DNA of 64,000 nt from Roridomyces roridus (Eukaryota; Basidiomycota; Agaricomycetes; Agaricales; Mycenaceae), in the NCBI GenBank assembly GCA_029378245.1, contig JARKIF010000007.1, positions 1,054,001 to 1,118,000 of the forward strand, read 5' to 3'. Under the pieces are notes generated by a model. It had not been told where the DNA came from, did no database searches, and saw nothing but the letters and a program-made list of their open reading frames with translations. The number at the start of each line of letters is the position of its first letter. Within the stretch, counting starts at the first letter, position 1. The position numbers and the translations under genes were made by a program. Shown here in pieces: positions 55,410-64,000 of this stretch.

Positions 55410-57340
55410 CGGTGGCACGGGCGCTGTGGAGAGCGAGAGCAGTGTACAGCTCTAAAATCGTCCGGCAGCATGGTGAAAGCTGTAAAGTATGTAAGCATCA
55501 GAGCTTTCCATCTACATACCCCGGCGTCCCACCTGAAATTGAAAGCTTGCAGCAGCCACGATGTTTCCTTCAGCGCTTCAGCGACGAGAATATGCTTCCG
55601 AGGGAGACGATCGATCGAGGGGCTTTTGCTCGGATGTGAAACTGTCAGCCACTTTCATTTCTTTACCATTGACCACCATGTCTGTTACCCGCATCCTCCT
55701 CAGCTCTTCTCTCAAGCCTGTTCGCTATATTGGCGCCGCGGCCGCGCTCCTTGGGTCCTACAGCATCACCCAGCTGTTCTCCGAGCCCGCCCAGGTCCAG
55801 TTCGACACACCACCCGTGGTCGAACTCCCGACGATCTTCCAGCCGCCACCACCGCCTCCTCCTCCTCCCACTCGTCCAACAGCCTCGGGCCCACCCAGCA
55901 GAACCATCCTGGTCCAGGCCCCGACTCCCCAAAGCTCGTTGTTTATCAAAGATGCGAGTCCCCCAAGCCCGCCGTTTGTTACGATCCTAATTGGTGCATT
56001 GGTTATCCTGTCGCTGTCGGTGTGCGTCATTATCTGGACTCGGTCGCGCAAACCTTCTCGAGTCGACGAATCTGCTCAATACGACGATGGCGAAGAGGAC
56101 GAGGCTCAGAAACCCGACACAGACGGTCTCGAAGTTGCTCCTCAAAGCCTCAACGACGCCCCCATTATCAACCAGCCTATCGTAAGTCTCCCAATTCCAG
56201 TCACAAGCAAAGTCCCTCATGCCCTGGTAGGAACCGGACCCTTCAATAGAACCACCTGGCGTCAAGGCTCCGCCTACACCAGTGCCTCGCCCAATCATTG
56301 TCGAAATCATTCGTGGCACCGTCTGCTTCATCGTCTCACTCCCCGTGATCATGGCCGGCGTTGCCCTATTCTGCCTCCTTTACCTTATTGCATCCGAGCA
56401 TGACACCAAGGCGCCGCCAAAATCCAACGTTCCGGCCCCCCCACCAGCGACGCGCAAACGAATTCATGTTCTACCCGGAGTCATGAGCGTCGTCAAAGGT
56501 GTATTCTTCCTGTTTATCTGCTCTGCGCCCATCGCCGAGCCTCGGTTAGTGCTTTATGCCAATGCCGTAGTCCACCCACCTGCCCTTCCACTCCAATGGG
56601 ACCGAAACCAACCGACATCCGAAAGTGTTGCGATTGTCCTCAAAGCTTTAGTCCCATGCTCGGCACCCTTCGTCGAGTCGCTCTTGCCTCCTCTGCCACC
56701 GCCACCGCCACCACCAGCGCCGGTCGCTTCATACCCTGAGCCAGCACCTCCCCCTGCGCCAGGTACTTCATCATCACCGACTCCGACAGCGCCAGACGCT
56801 CCCCAGCCCGTGACAGCACCTCCCCCTGCACCGGCTTTCTCTACGCGGCATGAAATGGGCGTCAAACTTTTGGGCATTCTCAGCACGGCGACCACAAATC
56901 GACTAGAACGAACCGAGGACCTCGCTGGGCACGAGGAGCGCCTGCAACATATCCAACAGCGTGTCTCTCAGACTATCGCTACACGCGCGTCGAGACCTGT
57001 GGCCGAACAGGACGCAGAGGAGAAGGACGCTGGGCACGCAGATCGACTACGGCTAACGCAGCACCGTATCTGTCAGACGATGGCTACGCGGGTGGCTACA
57101 ACGGACGAGAGAATTCGAAGAGAAAAGATAGAAGAGGTACAGCGTCGAATCCGGCGGCTGTTTGGTGAGCTGAGATGAATAGTGGGGACTTCAAGTTGCT
57201 GCTGAGACGATCACGACGAAAGGCAGGGAGTAAAGAGCAAGTGGTCCCAACTCTTTTTCATCTCCCAGTGTTATACCCGCGCGGACACTATGTGCGCCGA
57301 CGCTCTGAATGTTGTTTCATTTCCTGTACTAGTAAATACA
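55350..57340. repeat. Segmental duplication, copy 3 (inverted)
   Basis: In reverse complement this matches about 22030-23760: the proline-rich gene, its 3' flank (CTCCCAGTGTTATACCCGCG), its 5' flank (GTGAAACTGTCAGCCACTT) and the first codons of the divergent WW-like gene. It lacks the Cue3 tail present in copies 1 and 2. Confidence 0.8.
55678..57178 (+). CDS. Proline-rich four-TM protein, copy 3
   Basis: Two exons, 55678-56181 and 56231-57178, with the same intron site as the other copies (GTAAGT...TAG). Layout: N-terminal hydrophobic segment, poly-Pro run ending TRP, TM (FVTILIGALVILSLSVCVII), acidic linker (QYDDGEEDE), two more TMs, a second Pro/Ala-rich region and a charged helix with two repeats (RLQHIQQRVSQTIATRASRP; RLRLTQHRICQTMATRVATT). 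It stands head-to-head with WW-like gene 3. The other two copies are at 14535 and 22090. No recognised domain. Confidence 0.77.
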
Positions 57341-58300
57341 ATGGGCACTTGACTCTTTCTCTACAAATCAACAGAAGTTCATCAGAAGCTAGTCTGAGTC
57401 GGAGCTGTCGCCATCGAAACTCCGAGAAAGGCGCCGGATATACATGGATTCTTGTCATTTGGCAGCCAGAACTTCCCATGCTGGCTGTCGACTGGGTGAT
57501 GAGCTCCCTCTGATTTCCGCAGCACAAGCACACGCGTCGAATGAAGGCGGCTTGGGGCGCTCGTCCGAGCGGGTGTTTAGGTGCAGCTTTGGTACGCGCT
57601 TCCTGGAAAATATGTTGCAAAGAGCTTTCAAAGGACACGAAGCGGAGTTAGAAGGTGTCGGGAGATACGGCATTTGAAAGAATCTCGTGGCGCGGCCGTA
57701 GACATGTGTCGTATGTCAATTTTTGAAGCAGTTGTCAGTGTGTGAACAATCAAGTCAAGTGGGCAGGCCTCGCAGGAGATCTTCGTCATGGATGTGCGCG
57801 GGGATAAGTATGGAGGGGGGAGAGGGAGCCAAGGAGATGGTAGGTCCGTCTCTGCCCGTGCGGCATCAAGAGTTTGAATGGCGGCATTGCGATCTTCCGT
57901 TGTGCGGTGCATGGGAATTAATATGTGCGGCCTGTATTTAACTGCACCCAGGAGAGAGTCGGCACCGTTGGGTTTGTGCCTCGTGAGTGCTGCGAATGGT
58001 GTTCAGTGACCCACGATGCGGCTTTTTGCGTGGCCCCGTGCAGGGATGTCGAAAACTTTGAACTCTTCGTGAGTGCGGCACCGCGTTGTGTGCGTGCTGT
58101 CCGGAAAGTCGGGAGGATTGTGCAGAATAGAAGGAGCGGATTGACAGGTGCCAGAGTTCCAGCATCTGCTGATGTAAGCATACCTTTGGTTGACAGCTTT
58201 AAATTTGCCCCATTGACCGACCCCACGTTTCCTTTCGCCTCGACGACCCAAGTACGTTCCAGAAAGCCAGCCATCGTCTTTTCTGACTCTCCCACCAGCC
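57341..58300. other. Intergenic region with a possible small minus-strand gene
   Basis: Minus-strand open frames at 57700-57390 include one whose last codons read RRLSRSFDGDSSDSD before a stop near 57391, which looks like a real acidic C-terminus. Upstream joining exons could not be fixed. The right part should hold the promoter of the homeodomain gene. Confidence 0.35.
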
Positions 58301-58304
58301 CCAG

Positions 58305-59300
58305 ATGGCCACGGACGCGCAGCCAGAGCCTGACAGGAAAGTCAATCAGGAAGAGCAGCCAAAAGAAGAGCAGCCACCCGAGTCGGTCGCAGAAGAGCGC
58401 TCCACCAAGCCTCCGACTCAGAGTCCCACGGAATGCGCGCCAAATAAACCTTCCGACGCGCAGACGGTGCAAATTCCGCGTCGTGACTGTTCCAAGGACG
58501 AGTCCGAGTCCTCTTCGCGGTCTCCTTTGTCGCCCCAGTACAGACCCATCTTGCCCGAGCCCATGCAGCATCCACCCATGCCACATCAGCAGTACCCGCA
58601 TTCGGATGCCTGGTATCGCCCCATGGAGCACCCCTCGGCCATGTATTATCGTCCTCAGCCGTACCCTGAGGACCCTCATCAGCCTCAACACGAGCCACCT
58701 GCGAATGTTCGCTTGCCCTCCATCCAGACACTGCTCACAGAGCCCTACAACATGCAACAGATGCCCCGTGCCCCCGCGTATCACGAACGGCAGGACTGGG
58801 TGCCTGCTCCAGCTCCTCCACCGCAGCAGCAGCAGCAGCAGCGTTATCCACCCGTCGTCGCCGCCCTTCCTCTCGACGACTCACGTGCCCGTACGCCACC
58901 ACCCATGCCCCAACGGAAACGCGGTCGCCTCCCGAAAGAGACGACTGATTTCCTCAAGGCGTGGCTGCATAGCCATTCCGCCCATCCGTACCCAAGCGAG
59001 ATCGAGAAGAAACAGATGTGTCTCGCAACAGGCCTCAGCATGAGCCAAGTTTCCAACTGGATGATCAACGTAAGCTGTCCACTATACCTGCCTCAGTCGC
59101 GCCCGTCTAACCTTTTTGTCTGTTTCCAGGGCCGACGTCGTATTTTGGGACCCTCGTATCTCAGCACCTCGCGGTCGAACCCACATACATCTCCGGCGGT
59201 CACGCTTTCATCGCCATCCGTCCAGCTGTCCTCCCCGTCCGTAGTGCTCACAGCACCGACGCTCATGCTTCGTTCGCCCCCTAGTGGCCAGGCCTCGTGA
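58305..59300 (+). CDS. TALE/KN-type homeodomain transcription factor
   Basis: Two exons split by an intron at about 59070-59129. The N-terminal two thirds is Pro/Gln/Ser-rich with six CAG codons in a row (58824-58841). The homeodomain spans about 58910-59150: KRGRLPKETTDFLKAWLHSH, then HPYPSEIEKKQMCLATGLS and SQVSNWMINGRRRIL. The three extra residues between helices 1 and 2 and Ile at position 50 mark the TALE/KN class. Asn51, which contacts DNA, is kept; position 52 is Gly instead of the usual Ala, and the intron falls right after Asn51. Basidiomycete TALE proteins include developmental and mating regulators; no mating-locus context is visible here. Confidence 0.87.
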   Translation: MATDAQPEPDRKVNQEEQPKEEQPPESVAEERSTKPPTQSPTECAPNKPSDAQTVQIPRRDCSKDESESSSRSPLSPQYRPILPEPMQHPPMPHQQYPHSDAWYRPMEHPSAMYYRPQPYPEDPHQPQHEPPANVRLPSIQTLLTEPYNMQQMPRAPAYHERQDWVPAPAPPPQQQQQQRYPPVVAALPLDDSRARTPPPMPQRKRGRLPKETTDFLKAWLHSHSAHPYPSEIEKKQMCLATGLSMSQVSNWMINVSCPLYLPQSRPSNLFVCFQGRRRILGPSYLSTSRSNPHTSPAVTLSSPSVQLSSPSVVLTAPTLMLRSPPSGQAS

Positions 59301-59660
59301 ACCCGCTTTCCCTTCTTGTCCCAGCTCTACCGTATACCCACAAATTTGTGGCACATTCCGACGCGGTGCTCTCTCTTGCGCTTCGAAACATAGCAGACGC
59401 GACCTAATCCTTAAATTGACAAACCCAATCGCTAATACAATATGTAGCTTCAGTCTTTTTTCGTCTACTGTACATTCGTTTTTTTTTGGGCACAACTCTT
59501 CTTCCCTCTACGAGCGCAAAGGTCTTTCCCGTCTTGCCTGTCGATCCATACACGAAGGCGCCGGCAGCGTTGTTTTGATACCGTACTCTAATTTTTATTG
59601 TTAATAGTTACAACTCAAAAGAGACTTGAAGAAGAGGTTTTATAGGTCAACGAATTACAA

Positions 59661-61330
59661 TCAGAACTCCCCGCCCCCACCCAATTCGTCATCGTCCAAA
59701 TCTCCCTCTTGTATCTCCTTGGCGAGCTCCTTCTCCCGCTCGCGCGCACCCTCTGCAGCCGCAAGCTCCTTGCGGTGAGCATTAAGCGGATACCGCATCG
59801 CCTTGACGCTCTCGTTATGCAGCTGCAAGCAATACCCGATGCGCTTCGAAAACGCGTCTCCAATCTCAGGCCCATACCCGCCCTTTTGTCCCCCACACTC
59901 CATCCACCCACGCTCATGCACAATCGTCGCGTCGATAATCTTGTCCCGGATCGCCTTGCCGACAATGTACTCGGCATCTTCCTCCGAGTCGAGGTGCAGC
60001 TTGACGCAAATGTCGCGCAGCGAGATTCGCGAGTAGGAGAGCGAGAGCCGGCGGATGCCAGTCTTGATCACGTTCTGCCGCAACCGTGCGATGAGCGTGA
60101 AGGTCCGGTCTGCCTCGAACTGCCCCGCGTGTTTGGCGAGGGTCGTCTGGAATTGCGCCAGCGAGCCGGTGCGTACCGCTGTAGATCGTTATTAGAATGT
60201 CAAAAGTAAGGAAATGAAAGCAACATACCCTTGACAATCTCAAAGTACGCGATGAGCGCCTTCTCGAGTACCGGGTGCCTGAACAGTCCGCGGTCGGGGA
60301 TGTCACCCATCAGCAGCTCGACGACAACGAAAAGCTTGTGGACCGCCTGGTAGAAACCGGGCGCAAGCTTGGCGGCAGGGGCACGTCGGATGGCATGTTG
60401 GAGGTTCTCGCGCGCGGCACTGTAGTTGAGCTGGACTGCTTTTATGCGGCCGAGGTAGTAGTGGTACCGCGCCCACTGCGGGTTGCCCGCGGAAGCGGGG
60501 AAGACAGTCTTGGAAACAAGCTTGTCGGCTTGATCGTACAGGCTGTATTCGAGGTAGCTGCGCAGGAGACGGTTGATAAGGGAGGCTTGTGTCTCGTCAT
60601 CGTGCCGCAGAGACGCCGTCCGTTGGGCTGCCAGAAACAATCTGGGCAAACGTCAGACTTGAGCGAAAATATTTAGTTGAATTTACTGACGGCCGTGCCT
60701 CTGCGAGTTGGGAACCAAGTTCGTACGCGCGTTCGAGCGCATACCACACTTTGGCGGCGATGGGGTCCATACTTCGGCGGTTCAGGGCCTGCATTTTCTC
60801 CACAGTCTGCTGGGAGAGTTCTATCGCCTTTCCGTACGTGCTCGGCGAGGCATCGAGGTGGTGGATCATGAGCAGGCGGAGGTACATGTCGACCTCGGGA
60901 ACCGGTTCTGGTGCTGCTGCTGCTGCTGGGGCCGATGCCTGGGCAGCCGAGTCAACCTCCATCGTATCGGTGGACTGGGCGGCTGGTAGCCAGGACAAAA
61001 GTGACTGCTTCGTCGGCGAATCTGCGAGACATTAATGTTGAGCGGGAAGCAGGCCAGACGCGTGTAAATACCTTTAACATAGGCCTCTTCCACTGCTTTT
61101 CTGAGGACAGTGTCATCGAGACGTTTCCGCAGCGACGTGAGAGTGCGAAGGACGCGATGGGCGAAACGGGGCTCGAGAGTCGCCACGGCGCGCTCGATGA
61201 GGACGATGTTACTTTTTATTTCCTGGTTGGGAGTCGGCGGGGGCTTTGGGGTCTCCTCCTCTTTGACGGTCTTCTTGTCGTCCTTTTTCTCCTCCTTCTT
61301 GTCTGCAGGCTTCATTTCTACGTCGGGCAT
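59661..61330 (-). CDS. rpn3: 26S proteasome lid subunit Rpn3 (PSMD3)
   Basis: A lysine/glutamate-rich head (MPDVEMKPADKKEEKK) is followed by helical repeats (FAHRVLRTLTSLRKRL; TYGKAIELSQQTVEKMQAL; ARYHYYLGRIKAVQLNYSAA). The PCI domain lies at the C-terminal side: LIARLRQNVIKTGIRRLSLS, YSRISLRDICVKLHL and AEYIVGKAIRDKIIDATI. It ends with FSKRIGYCLQLHNESVKAMR and an acidic/Gly tail. Four introns are seen (near 61050, 60670, 60205 and others). Rpn3 is a scaffold of the regulatory-particle lid. A short Ala run (near 60912) sits in the linker. Its start is 56 bp from the divergent NDUFAF2-like gene. Confidence 0.94.
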
Positions 61331-61386
61331 GGCGAAAGCAAAGAGGCAAGGGTGACGCGTCCCAGATCACGCTCTCCCATCAAATC
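61331..61386. promoter_or_regulatory. 56-bp shared promoter between Rpn3 and the NDUFAF2-like gene
   Basis: Only 56 bases separate two divergent start codons. Both leaders and the core promoter must fit here or reach into the opposite coding region. It contains the palindrome-rich block GTGACGCGTC; no TATA box was seen. Confidence 0.6.
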
Positions 61387-61932
61387 ATGTCCATTCTGCG
61401 ACGCATATTCTCGAGCTTCCGCCGACAGACCTACTATGTAGGACGCGACCTCGAAGGTACTTGTTCGCGCGTCATTAACCAAGTACTAACCAGAAACTCA
61501 GGAAACCGCTACTTCGAACGACCCAGTCTCGTCGACGACCCACGTCCGAAACGGAGCGTCGAGTATGCCGACTCGGGCGACATGTGGAAGTACGTTGGCG
61601 GCCAACGACGCCTAGTAGTTCAATGGTCCTCCTGGCTCACCCACACCCGCCCCGATCCACCCACACTTGACGAGCTTCAGGCCGACTTGATACGGCAGGA
61701 GCGTATTCGGAGAAACGTTGCCCTCCTCGAAGCCAGGGATCGCGAAGACGAGCGGCTGAGGCTTGCTTCTGTTCCCCAACGCATGGCCCCTTCAGTCGCC
61801 ACACCAGATCCTGCTGCTGTCGTGGAAGAGCCCGCCAAACCCGCTCCGACCCGGCTGCCCAAGATGCCGTCGAGCACAAAATCTGACGAGCCAGAATCAT
61901 GGACACCTCATACTGCCGCGCGTGGGCGATGA
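61387..61932 (+). CDS. NDUFAF2/NDUFA12-family protein (complex I assembly factor-like)
   Basis: Two exons with an intron of about 45 bases after DLEG (61458-61501). The head MSILRRIFSSFRR could be a mitochondrial leader. The family core reads YYVGRDLEGNRYFERP, then WSSWLTHTRPDPPTLDELQA and a charged helix (RQERIRRNVALLEARDREDE). The disordered C-terminal extension is typical of NDUFAF2 (mimitin) rather than the NDUFA12 subunit. Its role would be late assembly of respiratory complex I in mitochondria. About 165 residues. The call rests on the core block; the assembly-factor assignment is moderate. Confidence 0.75.
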   Translation: MSILRRIFSSFRRQTYYVGRDLEGTCSRVINQVLTRNSGNRYFERPSLVDDPRPKRSVEYADSGDMWKYVGGQRRLVVQWSSWLTHTRPDPPTLDELQADLIRQERIRRNVALLEARDREDERLRLASVPQRMAPSVATPDPAAVVEEPAKPAPTRLPKMPSSTKSDEPESWTPHTAARGR

Positions 61933-61989
61933 CATTCGTTACAAGCTACAATCCCTGGGTACAATACGATAAAAAAAATGAAAAATCTT

Positions 61990-63733
61990 TCAGTCCACGA
62001 CGCGACGGACGCCCAATTGACTGTCCGACGCTGATTCTTCGTCAATCTGGATGAACACCTCTTGCGGCGGCGGTACCTGCACGCAAGTTCAGCGCGTTGA
62101 GGTCAGAAACTAGCCAACGACGTACCGGCATCGACATTCTCTTATTCATGAGACTCTTCTCGCTGTCTGATGTCCCCCCGTCTTTCGGTGCCCGCGAATT
62201 GAGGCTGCTGAGCAGCGAGTTGGTGTACAATTTCGCCAAAAAGACGTTGAACACCAGGTGCCTTGAGATGGAGATCGATTTCTTGTACAAGCACTGAGAT
62301 TAACTGCTCACCAAGCGACAGGCTGTGACCAAAATCGCTCAGAATTCGGAAATGTAAGGGGACAGAAGACGCACAATGGTCAAGTAAAGCACCAAGTCGA
62401 TCAGGGCGCAGACGGTCGTGGCCATCCCAGTTTGGATGGTGACTGGCATCGTTAGACAGTCTGTGCAAACCACGAATACACCCTCACCTCGTATGATCCG
62501 GTTAATGAGCATGTCGGAGCCATCCATTCCAGTCTTGTTCGAGTTCTGCAGCCATGTCAATGCTTCGTCCGCCGTTTGCGAGCAGACGTACCCTATGTGT
62601 GTAAGGAAAAGGTGTTGGCCAGTCACGGACACTCACAAGTGGAAAATAAGAATGATGGTGATGAGGACGTCTGCGAGACACTCGGAAACTAGCCAGAGTA
62701 TGACCACGCTCTGTGTGGAACTTGAGCTTTTCACGAAGATATGTAGGATTCGCAGCACCTTGAATCGTCTGAATTCTACAAAGTAAGGCAAGCGAAGGAC
62801 CTCGATGCAGGTTCCTTCGAATAGTATGTCAAGCGAGTTCTTGAGAACGCAATTGTCGCTCACCGATGCCTCCAGCTGCAGGAACAGGGGTTGGATTCCG
62901 TGGTGGACGAGAGATGACGACGTACCGAAACCTGCAACTGCAAAGGTAACGACTAGCATCGCAAGCAAGTAGCTCCCTGTCAGTGCCTTGACCCGCCATG
63001 CGTAGAAAAGCTGCACAGAGGACGCGATGGCCGCCTGCCACTGGATAAGCTTGGATCACAAAATAGAAATACCACGGCGTACCGTCATAAGGGGGTCTGG
63101 AGACGCGAGTCGTTAACAGAGGGCGTGCTGAGGGAGAGAAACTGCCCGCCTAACGCAAACACTGTCGCATGGCGCGTCAGATACCTTGGAATGAGCGGAG
63201 GAAGAGAAACATACACCAATTGGCGCGAGCCAAGTACGGTACGTCATCTGGAATTTGGATAGTCAGAGGGCGGCCACTGAGAGAGGGTATTGCACGCACC
63301 AAAGTGGATAATCAAGCAATCGTAGAGGTAGGCGAAATCGAAAAGAGTGTTGAGTGTGTCGAGAAAGAAGATGAACGCGATCTAGACGCGTCAGAACGAG
63401 AAGACGAGGGTGTTGAATGAAGTACAAATGTCTTGGTCCACGTTTTGTCGCTGAAGGAGCGTTCTTTGAGTAAAGAACGCGTGCAAACCTGGCAACGGTG
63501 CAGACCTCGGGTACTTGGTGTAGTAGATGTAGATCTGGTTAACCTGGGATGGGTGAGTCGGCGGGGTCCACTGCAGGCCACGCCACGACTCGCCATGATA
63601 CCTGCGTTCGTTAGAGCCACGCGACTTGCCAGGCTTTCGTCCTCTCACCATAGAGCAAGACGTTGAGGAAGAGGCCGATGAAAAACGGGCCATGGGCGAG
63701 TTCTGCAGGACCTAGGGAGGAGATGGGACGCAT
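61990..63733 (-). CDS. DUF6534-type seven-TM membrane protein (Agaricomycete family)
   Basis: Starts LGPAELAHGPFFIGLFLNVL after a short head (ATG 63733). Next exons give VQIYIYYTKYPRS and a TM with FFLDTLNTLFDFAYL. Then SVQLFYAWRVKALTGSYLLA, with VVTFAVAGFGT, and a further TM with DVLITIILIFHL. The typical cytosolic-proximal block reads NRIIR then TIQTGMATTVCALIDLVLYL, and the gene ends with NSLLSSLNSRA and an acidic tail (QIDEESASDSQLG). At least seven short exons. This layout is shared by a large mushroom family with no known function. Exon joins near 62600-63400 are approximate. Confidence 0.78.
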
Positions 63734-63856
63734 AATATGGATGAAGGAGTGGAAGGGTGGGAGGCAAGAGCAAGACCGAGGAGCCCGGAGGCCTGAAGCC
63801 ACATTGGGAATATCGACTGCCGGATATGATGCAGTGTTTGATGTCAGCCACTTCAG

Positions 63857-64000
63857 TTTACATCTTGCCTCTTACCACCAACATGCACTCGTCTTCTCCT
63901 CTCGCCCTCGCGGTCACCCCGTTCCGTGTTTTCCAAGTTATGCTCGTAGGCATCAGCGGGTTTCTCATCCCAGCCTTCGACGACCTCTTTCAACCTCCGG
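63857..64000 (-). CDS. 3' end of a gene cut by the window edge (unknown)
   Basis: The minus strand is open from the window end to a stop at 63857 and encodes a highly charged tail (KEVVEGWDEKPADAYEHNLE, then ERGDREGERRRR). This looks like a C-terminus. A plus-strand frame from ATG 63883 with a hydrophobic start overlaps it and cannot be excluded. No family assigned. Confidence 0.35.

Noticed and set aside
55410..55418. Three extra N-terminal codons for WW-like gene 3
   Set aside because: They would need a GTG start; ATG at 55409 matches the relic at 23703.
58824..58841. CAG repeat as a microsatellite feature of its own
   Set aside because: It is an in-frame Gln run of six within the homeodomain protein's disordered region and is noted there.
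57925..59043. Long plus-strand frame overlapping the homeodomain gene
   Set aside because: It is out of frame with the homeodomain, rich in Arg/Ser/Pro as expected for a shadow frame.

Overview
This window is nuclear DNA of a filamentous basidiomycete, most likely an Agaricomycete. Genes are dense and lie on both strands without operons. Introns are many and short (about 45-60 nt, usually GT-AG). Several families typical of mushrooms are present: DUF6534-type membrane proteins, WW-like membrane proteins, a fungal P450, BBE-type FAD oxidases and a TALE homeodomain protein. No rRNA, tRNA, CRISPR array or intact transposon was seen.

Layout. 0-14 kb: a PAQR/IZH membrane receptor (-), an unresolved small minus-strand locus, the GID E3 ligase subunit Fyv10/Gid9 (+), GPI transamidase subunit PIG-S (-), a Snt1/NCoR-like SANT co-repressor (+), a Par14/Pin4 parvulin (-) and a cytochrome P450 (+). 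14-27 kb: a proline-rich four-TM protein (copy 1, -) with a duplicated scrap of a neighbour's tail, a cyclase/kynurenine-formamidase-like enzyme (+), a SulP anion transporter with STAS domain (-), the ribosome-quality-control factor Cue3/ASCC2 (+), proline-rich copy 2 (-) and, divergent from it, a WW-like membrane protein (+). 28-34 kb: two tandem secreted FAD oxidases with a minus-strand gene between them whose frame breaks at a G-run, then a small TATA-driven gene. 34-43 kb: alpha-COP, an XPG/FEN1-like nuclease and a second WW-like membrane protein (all -). 43.8-46.8 kb: a tandem array of four small acidic disordered proteins sharing one gene structure and one C-terminal signature. 47-57 kb: MCM10 (+), an Upf1/SMUBP2-type helicase with a possible mitochondrial leader (-), a third WW-like membrane protein (-) and, divergent from it, proline-rich copy 3 (+). 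58-64 kb: a TALE homeodomain protein (+), proteasome subunit Rpn3 (-), an NDUFAF2/NDUFA12-like protein (+), a DUF6534 membrane protein (-) and a gene end cut by the window edge.

Most genes are housekeeping: proteolysis (Gid9, Rpn3), ER/Golgi (PIG-S, alpha-COP), replication/repair (MCM10, XPG-like, helicase) and chromatin (Snt1). The unusual content is (i) a proline-rich/WW-like membrane gene pair present twice in opposite orientations about 32 kb apart, with an extra lone member of each family; (ii) the four-gene acidic array; and (iii) at least five introns that give the conserved protein only if read as GC-AG. All exon borders were set by eye from splice consensus, frame and family conservation, so they are models without transcript support.
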